Of a stretch of DNA of 64,000 bases, positions 7,248 through 18,267 are shown in pieces. The stretch's first letter is position 1. Every line of letters starts with the position of its first letter. Under the pieces are notes generated by a model, which was not told where the DNA came from, ran no database searches, and worked only from the letters and a program-made list of their open reading frames with translations. A program made the position numbers and the translations under genes. Source of the DNA: Tillandsia leiboldiana (lineage: Eukaryota; Streptophyta; Magnoliopsida; Poales; Bromeliaceae); assembly GCA_029204045.2 (NCBI GenBank), contig CM055076.1:14805902-14869901 (forward strand), written 5' to 3'.

Positions 7248-10200
7248 TTATTTCAAGGAAAGCATACCAATTGCTTTTCGTAAATGAATAAAACGTTTTT
7301 GATCCAAAGGTTTTGTTAAAAAGTCAGCCAATTGATCCTCAGTTGAAATATAAGAAAGTTGAAGAGTATTTGATTCAACTAGCTCTCTAAGAAAATGATA
7401 TCTAAGTTCAATATGTTTTGTTCTAGAGTGCAACACAGGGTTTTTAGAAATGTTAATAGCACTTGTGTTGTCACATAGAATTGTTACCGAAGATGCTGAA
7501 ATGCGGAAGTCGCTCAATACGCTTTTCATCCAAATGAGTTGAGTTGAGCAGCTTCCCGCTGAAATGTATTCCGCTTCGGCAGTCGAGAGTGCTATGCAAT
7601 TCTGCTTTTTACTGTGCCATGCAACAAGGCAATGGCCAAGATAGAAGCATGCACCACTCGTGCTTTTCCGATCATCCACTGATCCTGCCCAATCGGCATC
7701 TGAGTATCCAACAATATCCAGACTTGTTCCCATAGGATACCAAATTCCGAAATTAATTGATCCTTTGATATAACGGATGATCCTTTTCACCGCTTTCAGG
7801 TGAACCTCCTTTGGTGCTGATTGATATCTCGCGCAAATCCCAACACTAAAGGATATATCCGGGCGACTAGCCGTGAGGTAAAGTAGACTTCCAATCATAC
7901 TTCTATACAGTTTCTCGTCTACATTCTCACTATGTGATTCACTTCCAAGTCCCTTGTGGCTAGTTCCCATTGGAGTCGGAAAATCTTTACAATTTTCTAG
8001 ATCAAACTTTTTGACCAACTCCATTGCATACTTGGATTGACTCAAGTGAATACCTTCATCATTTTGTTTAATTTGCAATCCAAGAAAATAAGTCAATTCG
8101 CCCATCATGGACATCTCAAATTCGCTTTCCATGGTCTCCGCGAATTTAGAAGCATCATTATCTCTTGTTGCGCCAAATACAATGTCATCGACATAGATTT
8201 GTGCTACAATAAAATTGTTTTGATAATGCTTCACAAAAAGAGTCCTATCAGCTCCCCCTCGAGTATAGCCCTTCTCCAAAAGGTGCTTTGTTAACCTTTC
8301 GTACCATGCTCGCGGTGCTTGTTTCAGACCGTAAAGAGCATTTTTCAAACGAAAAATATGGTTAGGTTGTTTATGATCTACAAAACCTTTCGGTTGAGCC
8401 ACATAAACTTCCTCATTTAAAAACCCATTTAGAAATGCGCTCTTAACGTCCATTTGAAATAATTTGATTTTAAAATGACAAGCAATAGCAAATAGTATAC
8501 GAATGGACTCGAGTCTAGCTACAGGGGCGAATGTTTCGTCAAAGTCTATACCTTCTACTTGAGAGTAGCCTTGAGCAACTAATCGTGCCTTGTTCCTGAT
8601 GATAGTACCATCCTCATTTTTCTTGTTCTTGAAGATCCATTTGGTACCTATCACATTGTGTTGCTTTGGAGGCTTCGTTAATTCCCAGACTTTGTTTCGC
8701 TCAAATTGATGGAGCTCTTCCTGCATTGCTTTAATCCAGTAGTCATCCTGAAGAGCTTCATCTATGTTCTTTGGTTCGATTAAAGATACATAGCAAGCGA
8801 ATCCACAAACCAACTGCCTCCGAGTTCTGACTCCTTCTTGTGGATCTCCAATGATGTTTGATTCCGGATGATCCTTGGAGATTCGTAATGTTTGTTGAAA
8901 CGGAGTACTCGGATGAGATGATTCCTGCACATCAGATAAACTAGAAGAACCATTAGATGCATCATTAATATTGGAAGTATTATCATGAGAAGATGCACTA
9001 GCAGGAGAATCATCATCTAGAGAGATATCGAGGGTAGATTTTTCAGTTTCAAAGTGAAAAGCTTCATCTACTTTAACATTTATAGATTCTACGATCGTCT
9101 TAGATTCAATGTTAAATACTCGATATGCTCTGCTATTCGTAGAATAACCCAAAAAGATCCCTTCATCACTTCGAGAGTCGAACTTTCCAAGATTTTCACG
9201 GTCACGTAAAATGTAACATCGACTCCCGAAGATACGAAAGTATTTGATATCCGGTTTTCTACTAAACCACAGCTCATATGGTGTATTTAAAGTTCCTGGG
9301 CGCAAGTAAACTCTATTAATGACATAGACAGCGGTGTTCACGGCTTCAGCCCAAAAATGTAGCGGTAAATTCCGGCTATGAAGCATCACACGCGCCATCT
9401 CCTGAACAACCCTGTTCTTGCGCTCAACAACACCATTCTGCTGAGGTGTATAGGGTGCCGAGAATTCATGTTTAATGCCATTTGAAATACAAAAATCAAT
9501 GAATTTTGAATTTATGAATTCTCCACCTCTATCACTTCTAACACGAATGATCTTTTCATTCTTTTCAATCATAATACGATGGCAAATCTCATGAAAAGAG
9601 TCAAACGTATCAGCTTTCTCTTTTAAAAATGCTACCCAAGAAAACCTAGAGAAGTCATCAACCAATAAAAGAATGTACCATTTACCTCCCAAAGATGGTT
9701 GACGGGTCGGCCCCATTAGATCCATATGCAAAAGTTCCAAGGGCCGTTTTGTACCAACGTGGTTCAAGTTTTTGTGTGCAGTCCTAGACTGTTTTCCCTT
9801 TTGGCAACCACCACACACAACGTTTTGTTTAAATAAAAGTTTTGGAACCCCCTTGACCACGTCCTTGTTTGAAATTCTAGTAAGTTCCTTAAAATTTAAG
9901 TGACCTAGCCTTTCATGCCAAAGAGTTTCATTATTCAAAACGGCTAAGTTACAATTTTCAGAAAATTTATTAGGAACAACATAACAATTGTTTTCAGATC
10001 TAACCCCTTTTAAAAAGAAAACATGGTCCTTATCAGTTACAACGCATTCAACAGATGAAAAGTTAACTGAAAAACCATTGTCGCAAAGTTGACTTATGCT
10101 TATGAGGTTAGTCTTAAGGCCATCAACAAATAAGACGTTTTTCAAAATCGGGCCATCTGGAATAGCTACCGTCCCTTTTCCAACAATTTTGGAAGATCGA

Positions 10201-12359
10201 CCGTCTCCGAAAACAACATGTCCTCCGGAGATTTTCTCAAGATTTTGAAAACTATTTTTGTCACCGGTCATGTGACGGGAACACCCGCTATCCAGATACC
10301 AAGACGAACTATCATATGCATGCAAGGAAACATTGGAAACAAGACAAGGGAAAATTTCACCTTTGCGCACCCAAACCCTTTTGGAGTGCGTCGGTAATGG
10401 TCGTGAAGTTAAATGCCTAGGTGAAGGCGTCTTGTTATAGCGATTGTTGTTCCTTGATGAAATCGTCTTGCGCGATGAACTACCAAGTTTCTTTTCATTT
10501 GAAAAGTTTTGCTTTGATTTTCGGGGAGGAGCCTTTTTGGTAGTTGTTGCAAGAGGTCCTTGAGATGAGCGTTCGACTCCCGTCTTGCAATATCTTCTTA
10601 TGTGCCCTGAAACACCACAACGAAAATATACCTTAGATCTTGACGATCCCAAAGAGGATGAAGTAGGTTTGTTGTCGTTGTTTGTCTTGAATTCCGGTGT
10701 CGGAGGAGGAGATACCGACTGAGGCACAAAAACTGTCCCACTCGAACTTGGATTGTTTCCAGTTTGAGTGTATCCGAGGCCGAACCGATTTGATTGACCA
10801 AGACCAAGAAGTCTATCCAACTTACTCCTTCCTGAAGAGAATTGCTGTAAGTCATTCTTGAGTTGGAAAATGGTCTTTGTCATTTCCAGGTTATCCTGTC
10901 GAGCCTCGTTGTAGAGCTTTGAGAAGTGATTCGCGTTATCCACCAGATTTGTATGTTCCTTCTCAAGTTGCTCATTGGACTCTTGAAGGGAAACATTTGC
11001 TTTTATCAGGTTTTCCCTTTCCACTTCAAGAGCGTTTGAGAGAGAAGTCGCTCTTTTTGCTTCTTCTTCGAGATCATGCACTCTCCCTCTCAAACTCTTG
11101 TTTTGCTTAGCCACTTTCTTTGAATCCCTCAAAAGTCTGTGGTAGGCTAGAGCAAAATCTTCACCTTCCGAATCATCCGATTCGTTGTCCGTTGCGTTCT
11201 TTTCAACAGTGGAGTTGGACAACGACTCAGATGTACTTGCCATAAAGCACATGAAGGGTGAAGATACGGACGCGTGGAATGCCGTGGAGCTCTTTTCTTC
11301 ATCACTTGAAGACGACTCATTTGACGTTGAGTTGTTATCCCAAGTGATGACTTGCATCGCCTTCTTCTTTGCCGGATACTTGTTGGGACACTCCATTGCA
11401 ATGTGGCCGTAGCCTCGGCATTTGAAGCATTGTAGTTGTCCCTCTGAACTTTTCTTATCCTTTGAGAAGTTCTCTTGCTTTCTTGACTTGTAACTTGAAG
11501 TACCCTTGCCTTTGTTCGACTTTCCGAAGGATGGAGATTTGCTTGAGTTACCCCTTCGAAAGTTGCGGCGAAACTTCCTTGTCAAGAGAGCGAGCTGCTT
11601 CTCAAATTCCTCCATAGAAAGGTTCTCGTCATCGTCGGAGGAGGATGTATCCGCGTCTTCTTCCTTAGTTGTTTTCAACGCATAACCTGAAGACTTAGAA
11701 GTGGATGCCTTTCCAGAAGAATTGTTAGTAGTAAAAGTCATTTCATAAGTTTGTAATGAACCAACTAATTCTTCTACACGTATTTCGTCCGGGTGTTTAA
11801 TAGTTTCAATGGCAGTAACCTTTGGGCGAAATCGTTCAGGAAGAGTTCTTAAGATCTTTCTTACAATCTTAAATTCTGGAATCTTCTCTCCCAGGTTAGC
11901 ACATGAATTTACGATGTCTTGCAATCGTGTATAGTAGTCCGTGAATGATTCATTTTCTGCCATTAAGATAGAGTCAAACTTGCTCGTAAGCATTTGCAGT
12001 TTCTGAATCTTCACGAGGTTAGTTCCCTCATGTGTAACCTGAAGAACATCCCAGATTTCTTTCGCAGTCTCACATGCCGAGACGCGAGAGAATTCAGTTT
12101 GAGATAAGGCATTAAAAATAGCATTAATTCCCTTGCCATTGTAAGAAGATGAATCTAACTCTTCCTTGGTCCATTTCGACCTAGGTTTTAAGGTGCGAAC
12201 ATCACCAATAAATTCAATTGGATTAGACCAACCTATTTCAATTGATTGCCACACCCGTTCGTCGATGGAAATTAAAAAGGCTTTCATCCGTACTTTCCAG
12301 TACGCATAGTTTGTTCCATCGAAGAACGGGGGTCGGTTGATGTTTCCACCTTCAACCAT
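7248..12359 (-). CDS. Copia (Sirevirus-type) gag-pol polyprotein, intact
   Basis: A single open frame of 1703 residues, starting 20 nt after the primer-binding site. In order: Gag with the FFDGTNYAYWKVRM N-terminal motif (about 12-25) and a UBN2-like domain to about 220; zinc knuckle CFKCRGYGHIAMEC (311-324); a long coiled-coil-rich stretch (about 400-520); a second knuckle at 578-591 whose first Cys is Tyr; protease DSG at 690; GAG-pre-integrase/HHCC zinc region (WHERLGHLN, about 810); integrase D880, D943, E979 (D-35-E spacing); reverse transcriptase with YVDD at 1389-1392; RNase H with DADW near 1554. The order protease-integrase-RT-RNase H defines Copia. No stop or frameshift is present. 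The protein would package, copy and integrate the element. Confidence 0.97.
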   Translation of the reverse strand: MVEGGNINRPPFFDGTNYAYWKVRMKAFLISIDERVWQSIEIGWSNPIEFIGDVRTLKPRSKWTKEELDSSSYNGKGINAIFNALSQTEFSRVSACETAKEIWDVLQVTHEGTNLVKIQKLQMLTSKFDSILMAENESFTDYYTRLQDIVNSCANLGEKIPEFKIVRKILRTLPERFRPKVTAIETIKHPDEIRVEELVGSLQTYEMTFTTNNSSGKASTSKSSGYALKTTKEEDADTSSSDDDENLSMEEFEKQLALLTRKFRRNFRRGNSSKSPSFGKSNKGKGTSSYKSRKQENFSKDKKSSEGQLQCFKCRGYGHIAMECPNKYPAKKKAMQVITWDNNSTSNESSSSDEEKSSTAFHASVSSPFMCFMASTSESLSNSTVEKNATDNESDDSEGEDFALAYHRLLRDSKKVAKQNKSLRGRVHDLEEEAKRATSLSNALEVERENLIKANVSLQESNEQLEKEHTNLVDNANHFSKLYNEARQDNLEMTKTIFQLKNDLQQFSSGRSKLDRLLGLGQSNRFGLGYTQTGNNPSSSGTVFVPQSVSPPPTPEFKTNNDNKPTSSSLGSSRSKVYFRCGVSGHIRRYCKTGVERSSQGPLATTTKKAPPRKSKQNFSNEKKLGSSSRKTISSRNNNRYNKTPSPRHLTSRPLPTHSKRVWVRKGEIFPCLVSNVSLHAYDSSSWYLDSGCSRHMTGDKNSFQNLEKISGGHVVFGDGRSSKIVGKGTVAIPDGPILKNVLFVDGLKTNLISISQLCDNGFSVNFSSVECVVTDKDHVFFLKGVRSENNCYVVPNKFSENCNLAVLNNETLWHERLGHLNFKELTRISNKDVVKGVPKLLFKQNVVCGGCQKGKQSRTAHKNLNHVGTKRPLELLHMDLMGPTRQPSLGGKWYILLLVDDFSRFSWVAFLKEKADTFDSFHEICHRIMIEKNEKIIRVRSDRGGEFINSKFIDFCISNGIKHEFSAPYTPQQNGVVERKNRVVQEMARVMLHSRNLPLHFWAEAVNTAVYVINRVYLRPGTLNTPYELWFSRKPDIKYFRIFGSRCYILRDRENLGKFDSRSDEGIFLGYSTNSRAYRVFNIESKTIVESINVKVDEAFHFETEKSTLDISLDDDSPASASSHDNTSNINDASNGSSSLSDVQESSHPSTPFQQTLRISKDHPESNIIGDPQEGVRTRRQLVCGFACYVSLIEPKNIDEALQDDYWIKAMQEELHQFERNKVWELTKPPKQHNVIGTKWIFKNKKNEDGTIIRNKARLVAQGYSQVEGIDFDETFAPVARLESIRILFAIACHFKIKLFQMDVKSAFLNGFLNEEVYVAQPKGFVDHKQPNHIFRLKNALYGLKQAPRAWYERLTKHLLEKGYTRGGADRTLFVKHYQNNFIVAQIYVDDIVFGATRDNDASKFAETMESEFEMSMMGELTYFLGLQIKQNDEGIHLSQSKYAMELVKKFDLENCKDFPTPMGTSHKGLGSESHSENVDEKLYRSMIGSLLYLTASRPDISFSVGICARYQSAPKEVHLKAVKRIIRYIKGSINFGIWYPMGTSLDIVGYSDADWAGSVDDRKSTSGACFYLGHCLVAWHSKKQNCIALSTAEAEYISAGSCSTQLIWMKSVLSDFRISASSVTILCDNTSAINISKNPVLHSRTKHIELRYHFLRELVESNTLQLSYISTEDQLADFLTKPLDQKRFIHLRKAIGMLSLK

Positions 12360-12378
12360 TGTTTACAACCCTATTCCC

Positions 12379-12390
12379 GCTCTGATACCA
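12379..12390 (-). other. Copia primer-binding site (tRNA-iMet)
   Basis: The minus strand reads TGGTATCAGAGC, two bases after the 5' LTR end and just upstream of the gag ATG. Confidence 0.9.
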
Positions 12391-12392
12391 CT

Positions 12393-13739
12393 TGTTGGGT
12401 TATATGTAATACGGATCTAAATAGGGGAAAAACACCTAGAGGGGGGTGAATAGGTGTAAACGTATAAACACTCAAAAATCGTTGCGATAAAAACCCAATG
12501 CGGAAATAAAAAATAGTACGCAAGATTTTTACGTGGAAAACTCCATCACCGGAGTAAAAAACCACGGGACCGATAACACGGCAGAAATCCACTAGAATTA
12601 AAACACGTACAAGGTGATTTACCGTACACACTTACGACTCAACCTTTTCCATACGCTCCTAGAGGATCTTCTCCGCTCGCTCCACGACGCTTCTCGAATC
12701 CACGATCTGCGCCCAACGCCGAATCCACGGCGTCCAACGTCGAATCCACGACGTCCGACCGAATCCACGGTCTTCACCCAATAGCACCCTTCGAATCCAC
12801 GAACGTGCCTCGCTCCGAATCCACGAGAGCGGTTGAACCTTGAATCCACAAGGACACGCGAATCCACGCGCCGATTTTTGGGGTAAATCGTTGTTTTAGG
12901 GTGGTGATGATCCGCCGAATACTTAGATCAAAGATAGATCGGAAATACCATCTAAGTATTCATTAGTTTGATTCAACTCAAGATGTGAGTATGAAAACCT
13001 AGAATCAAACTAATCAATATAGATGAAGAAACATAGAGTATTCTCTAATGATTTCCTTTCTTCTCTATATGTGGATCTATAGCCGTAAAAGATGATATAT
13101 GAAAATGACGGCTATGTGGATTATGTGGATTAACCCTAGAAAAAGAATCATAGGGTCTATTTATAGGTTAGAAACCCTAGGAAGGAGATAAGAATAAAAA
13201 ACCTACCATTTCTGGAAATTTTACGGACGGCGATCCGGATCGGACTAGCTGTGATCCGGATCGTCGTAACGAGTCAGCCAGTTCCAGAAAAACGAAGGTT
13301 CGGGATCCGGATCGAAGTGCACGATCCGGATCGTTCATACAATTTACCAAACATCAACGTTCGGGATCCGGATCGCAAAGCCTGATCCGGATCGTTCAAG
13401 GAAGATGGTAAACTCAGTGTTCGGGATCCGGATCAAGAGGCTACGATCCGGATTGAACTGGTGTATGAACGAACCACCTTCGGGATCCGGATCGAACAAC
13501 CTGATCCGGATCCTGAACTTGTCCCAAGTCCAGTTTTTGATTTTTATGCAATGAAAGATCCTTCCAAGTGTTTCTACACTACAAGAAGTATTCGGATCAC
13601 ACAAAATATTTAGTTAAACATACCTGATCCTTTTGAATTCTTCTTTCTTGAGATTGAGTTAACTGATCCAACTTTCTTTACCTTCAATCTTCAAGACTTG
13701 AGACTTTCACGAAACTACGCCAACTCAAATTCCGTAACA
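12393..13739 (-). repeat. Copia 5' LTR
   Basis: This is 1347 bp long and carries the promoter. On the minus strand it comes before the primer-binding site at 12390-12379. Its palindrome array and TATA box (13157-13166) match those described for the 3' LTR. Confidence 0.95.
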
Positions 13740-13992
13740 AACTTGACTTAGGAGAAACCATGCTTTTCCCTTTTCTCCTCCTTTGTTAGTCAGGCGGTCT
13801 ATGTTGCTCGGGGGCGAGCAGGGGTCTGGGGTAGTGTAGCCAGGACATTGGTGTCAGGGACGGGTTGTGCTGGATTACAGACGGCAAGGTATTGCGGCAA
13901 CCGCGGATATTGGGCGGTTGACCGGACATTTATTTATGCACCAGATTGGTTATCAGATTTCTCTAGTGGGTGGAGTTTCCTACTTATTTAGT

Positions 13993-14205
13993 GTGCGACT
14001 GTGCCGGTCATGAGCCGGTCTGTCGTTCATTTAGTGTGCGATCGTGCCGGTCAGGAGCCGGTCTGTCACTTATTTAGTGTGCGACCGTGCCGGTCAGGAG
14101 CCGGTCTGTTACTTATTTTGGGTGCGACCGTACCGGTCAGTAGTCGGTCTGTCACCTATTTTGGGATGCGACCGTACCGGTCAGTAGTCGGTCAGTATTC
14201 CCGCA
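13993..14205 (+). repeat. 43-bp tandem array, 5 units (LARD-1 5' LTR)
   Basis: Units start gtgcgaccgtgccggtca at about 13993, 14035, 14079, 14121 and 14165. The matching array in the 3' LTR has six units. Confidence 0.85.
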
Positions 14206-14226
14206 GATGAGTTCTTGAGTTCGGTA

Positions 14227-14467
14227 GCAGGCATAGCAGGCATGGCAGGCATAGCAGGCATGGTAGGCATAGTAGGCATAGCAGGCATGGCAGGCATGGC
14301 AGGCATGGTAGGCATGGCAGGCTTGGCAGGCATGGCAGGCATAGCAGGCAAGGCAGTCATAGCAGGCGTAGCAGGCATAGCAGGCGTAGCATGCATGGCA
14401 GGCATAGCAGGCATGGCAGGCATGGCAGGCATGGCAGGCATTGCAGGCATAGCAGGCATAGCAGGCA
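14227..14467 (+). repeat. 9-bp minisatellite, about 27 units (LARD-1 5' LTR)
   Basis: The unit is GCAGGCATA or GCAGGCATG with few variants. The 3' LTR array is 27 bp (three units) shorter. Confidence 0.9.
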
Positions 14468-15234
14468 GTGCCAGTGATTACTGGTCTATCGATTGGGTCG
14501 ATTGTGCACTTCATGTGCTAGCGGTTGCATACCATTCTTTGGTTCTCCCATTTTGGGCATTTAGATAGAGGCATGATAGCTGTTGAGAGTCTCCGGCTTT
14601 CTTATTTCAGTCTTTACGGCTTTGGTTAGTTTTTGTCTCTTGAGGACTTAGTGGGCAGACCATCGGGTGCGGCGGTGGTACCCATTGAGAACTCCCTTTA
14701 TGGTTTAGTTCTCCCACCTTTTGGGGGTTTTCCCCCTCCTTTTTCCTTCCTCTCCTTTGTTTTGCAGAGTCTTAGCGGGTGTTGCTGATTCTGCGGTGGT
14801 TGATCGAGGCGAGGGAGTCGCGAGCTAGATCCCTACCCATGTTTGGAGAGCAGCAGTACCCCTTCAGAGGAGAGCTTCAGTAGATTAGTTGTTTTATTTC
14901 CTCTTTTGAGAGACTGATGTAGTGAGGATATGATATGTATTGAGAGCCTGTACACTGATGTATTTATTGGAGATATCTCCCTGTTGAGTCTCGACCTTTT
15001 GTATATGAGGATATTGTTTGTTTATCATCTTGAGAGATGGACATTGTTGCATTATTTCCAGTTGTACAGTAGTTGATTTTAGTTACAGCAGATTTTCATT
15101 TATAGCTCTGATATCTGTTAGCTGTAGCACTTTTCTTGCAGGTAGGACGCTTCGCCTATGCAGGTTGGCATAGGTGGCGGATCTGTTGGCGAGCCCGGGT
15201 CGCAGTTTCGACCCCGGGGCGTGATAGATTAGGT

Positions 15235-15247
15235 TGGTATCATAGCC
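15235..15247 (+). other. LARD-1 primer-binding site
   Basis: TGGTATCATAGCC, one mismatch to the tRNA-iMet complement (TGGTATCAGAGCC), eight bases after the LTR end. LARD-2 keeps the perfect version. Confidence 0.85.
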
Positions 15248-16849
15248 TAGGTTGTAGGTCATGGTGGACTTAGAAACCCTAGGCTTATGGTTTGACCCTT
15301 GGTTGACTTCGTGAGAGTCGTGATTTATAGCGAGAGTCCTGATTGAGTTTTATACCTCTCCCAAGGGACGGGAAGAGTGATTGGCATGTTTATTCTCCTA
15401 AGTGATTATGTTGGCTGCAGACAACATAATGCTGTGGAACGGGTGACATGCTTTAGACTTTCGCTGGATTGGGTCGAGCGTTGTTGTGTGCTGTTTTGCA
15501 GTTTCGTCGTGGCGAGCTGTGTCTCCCCGACGCTGGGTTTTGACCCGTGTACTTCCTATCATAGCAGTTGAGCTTGAGCGGTTGGTTTTGGGCCGGATAT
15601 CCGGATTGAGGTCAGAGAGTTCCGAACCCAGATGACAGGATCGTCTGAGGCCTATCAGCGGCAGTGTGAGCGAGCAGCTGGTTTTAGTGACACGGTTGCC
15701 GGAGCAGCGGGCAGCTCGACAGTGCTTCCTTCTGAGACCACCCGGTTGCAGTATCCTCAGGGGCGGGGATTTCTGTGGCACCGATGGAGTGAGTAGCCCC
15801 TCTGTGCCAATGTTTAGTGCCGAGGCACCGAGGCAGGGTGGATAGTTGACAGCTGGTGAGCTGAGGGGACGCGATCGATCTATTAAGCCAGATTTGGCAG
15901 ATGAACCACCCCGACTCGTAAGATTGAGTTTGGAGCCTTGGGAGGCACAGTCGTGGTTGGTTGTGATGGAGTGATCAATTGAGAGCCTCCCTGTGCTAGA
16001 GAGTTTTTGGCAGTTGTTGAACAGCGTGCTCTAGGTTCGAGGGACGAGGCGCATAGGATGTTTAGCGGGGAGTGGATTGCGCCAGGATACCTTTCAGCTT
16101 AGTTGGTCCCTCTGTTATGGATTATTGACGCCTCGTTGGAGTAGGCGTTGTGTTTGGAGCGTGGTGCTGTAGTTCCTTTGGATAGGGATCTGCCGCCAGA
16201 GGTGAGTTCTGGACTTAGGCGCTTGGCGCCGGGGGTTGGAGGACAAATCGGCCGGCAGAGGAACTTCTGATTTCCTTTCCAGGATGACGGGTTCCTGAGA
16301 TGCCAGAGATCGGGTGGACCTTGATGGCAGCATCAGCATCTATATCAGAGTGGCGCAGCGGTAGCGTGGATTTGCTATTGCGGAGGACCTTATTCGTCGC
16401 CTCATTGGGAGCAGAGACAGAGGTCGTGCTCCCTTTGTGTTTGGTCTAGATTTTTCCTTGCAGATTGAGCGACAACCGCCGGCATCGAATGGATGAATTT
16501 GTGCCGCCCGGTTGGAGGGCGCCATGGTAGTGGATGGAGTTGTTGCAAGTGTGATTTCATCATAGCAGCCGGAGTTAGAGCATGTTGCATTCCTGCATGG
16601 ACTAGAGGCAGAATTATTAGCACGTGCACTAGAGGTATAGGTTTCTGTTGTTGTTGTGCATGTGGAGGAGACTTTTGGATCATGTCCAGTGCAGTTGATA
16701 CTACGATTTACCGGCAGACTTAATGGTAATTGTGGCAGTTCGGTATCTTGACCATGTGCTTGAGAGTGACTGGCACAACGCCACAGGATGTTTTGGCTGA
16801 GGAGTGAGAGGACATCGATTTTCTGCGAGGCAGACGAGAGGAGGTTTGG

Positions 16850-17131
16850 TTGTTAAGACTGTTAGAGCACACAGGCTTTAGCGACAGTGTGAGAGGTGCT
16901 TTTTTGGCGGCACCGGGATTCAAGGATATCTCTGTTGTCCACGAGATCCCGGGTGTGATTTCACCTGAGCTGTTGACGATGCCGCCGGTTAGGGAGATAA
17001 AGATTGCGTGTGACGTGGTTCGGGGAACCGCGCCACCCTTGATAGCACCTCATTGGATATCGCCTGTAGAGCTGAGAGAGCTGATGGTGCAGTTGCAGGA
17101 TCTGATAGATCGAGGGGTCTGTTTGACCTGA
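16850..17131 (+). pseudogene. Decayed Gypsy pol fragment (protease-RT junction)
   Basis: The frame reads ...EIPGVISPELLTMPPVREI...DVVRGTAPP...VELRELMVQLQDLIDRGV. It matches the pattern before the RT of Tekay-like chromoviruses (FPDVFP.ELPG.PP.RE...PGT.PI..APY...ELKELK.QL..LLDKGF), also seen intact in Gypsy-G near 47500-47700. Catalytic parts are absent. It shows where the LARD came from; it is not a working gene. Confidence 0.65.
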
Positions 17132-17421
17132 TGCCACGCCGTTGGTACACGGTGGTGATGCCACGTCGTTGATACACGACTGTGAGGGTCCTTTTATGGT
17201 TCGAGTGTAGACAGATCCGGGTGGTATCTAGGACCTTTTGATGGAGCTATATGCAGGCAGTTATTGTATGATGCGAGTACCTACTCAGAATCAGACAGCC
17301 GAGGATCTTGTCTAGATGGCGTTCAGGACACGGTAGGGCATCTCGAGCTCACAGTGAGGCCAAGTGGATTGATTAATGCCCTGCCACTTTTATGATTTGA
17401 GGAATTGTGCTCTAGCTATAC

Positions 17422-17676
17422 TTGATTGGATTGGTAACAAGATCCTCCAGGGATATTTTGATTTACTCCCAGAGCGATGTGGAGCACGAGGAGCACTTGT
17501 GGATGTGCTACCATGCCCGTGTGGATGAAGCGGTATGCCAAGTTATTGAGGTACAAGTTGTAGCTCCAGAAGCATACCTTCTTGGGTCACTTTGTTCGAG
17601 CCGTAGGAGCGGCGGTGGAAATCTGGCCAATATGGATACTAATTGGAGATTGGTTGAGACCAACATTTATTCTTGA
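17422..17676 (+). pseudogene. Decayed Gypsy RT fragment
   Basis: The frame contains DILIYSQSDVEHEEHLWM, corresponding to the block after the RT catalytic FIDD (DDILIYSRTDEEHEEHLRT in Gypsy-G). A shifted frame just after it reads YAKLLRYKL...FLGHF, like YAKLKKCEFWL..FLGHV. The reading frame is broken and the first catalytic Asp is not preserved in context. Confidence 0.65.
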
Positions 17677-18254
17677 GGTGAGGAACTTCTGGGACTTGAT
17701 GGTGCAAGGAGAGCACGGCTAATGGATAATGAAACTGATACCAGCACCGAGGCTAGTATTACCAATGTTGGGAGAAGGATCTGCGACTTATAGTGATTGT
17801 GGAGTTTGATGATTCCACAGCTGGCGTTGCGTGGACTGTTGAGGCAAACAAGGCTTGTCGGGGTGTCCCTGGGGGTTCCTTTGGATGATAGACCACGGCT
17901 GAGTAGTTCACTCGGATGGCCAAGAGTCGGGAGTGACCGAGTGATGACCCCTCCTAGTTAGGGCTCTTCTCCTTATTGGATAATCGTGTGGGTGTGCTTC
18001 GGGTTGCCTTGGTTGAGTTGACACAGGTTGTGGGTTGGTGCGTGTTGCACTGGCGGTTGTTTTGTTCCCCCCAGCTTTTTGATGGAGCCCCTGTGGTGTT
18101 TCGCGTCTCAGCTCAGGAGTGTTTTGCTTTTGTATCCCTCGCCCGTGATTGACTCGCTCCATTTTGAGAGATGGAGATGATGATGATGAGTACTTACCCT
18201 TGGTGTTTGTGACTCCTGGTGGAATTGAGCTAGTTTCGAGGGCGAAACTTTCTT

Positions 18255-18267
18255 TAGTGGGGGAGGA
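18255..18267 (+). other. LARD-1 polypurine tract
   Basis: tagtgggggagga lies directly before the 3' LTR start TGTGAGGACC. Confidence 0.85.

Larger units (their letters stand above)
2937..13739 (-). mobile_element. Sirevirus-type Copia LTR retrotransposon, apparently intact
   Basis: The element is 10,803 bp with 1347-bp LTRs (TG...CA) and the 5-bp duplication AACTT at 2932-2936 and 13740-13744, where the interrupted LARD LTR resumes. On the minus strand the order is 5' LTR, tRNA-iMet primer site, uninterrupted gag-pol, a long 3' region with an accessory ORF, polypurine tract and 3' LTR. Long gag, extra 3' ORF, repeated polypurine tracts and palindromes in the LTR are all known Sirevirus traits. 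I saw only about three differences between the LTRs, so insertion was recent. It is potentially autonomous. Confidence 0.95.
13745..15226 (+). repeat. LARD-1 5' LTR, part 2
   Basis: Resumes exactly where 2936 stopped, after the second AACTT copy at 13740-13744, and aligns with 20422-21918. It carries a 43-bp tandem array and a 9-bp minisatellite. It ends GTGATA where the 3' LTR has GTGACA. Read-through frames such as AGIAGMAGM are products of the minisatellite. Confidence 0.88.
15227..18267 (+). other. LARD-1 internal region, non-coding
   Basis: About 3.04 kb between primer site and polypurine tract. No ORF exceeds about 130 codons and none is a whole protein. Short stretches resemble Gypsy pol in broken frames (16850-17131 and 17422-17676). 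The same internal region occurs reversed in LARD-2 (31390-34950). Confidence 0.8.

Noticed and set aside
13993..14205. CRISPR-like array of 43-bp units
   Set aside because: Units are contiguous without unique spacers, in plant LTR sequence; it is a simple tandem repeat.
14152..14568. Repetitive ORFs reading AGIAGMAGI on plus and PAMPAM or CHACYAC on minus
   Set aside because: They are translations of the 9-bp minisatellite in all frames, with no start context or conservation beyond the repeat.
16115..16923. Medium-sized ORFs in the LARD internal region as host genes
   Set aside because: Frames are not kept in LARD-2, and the stretch is collinear with its reversed internal region.
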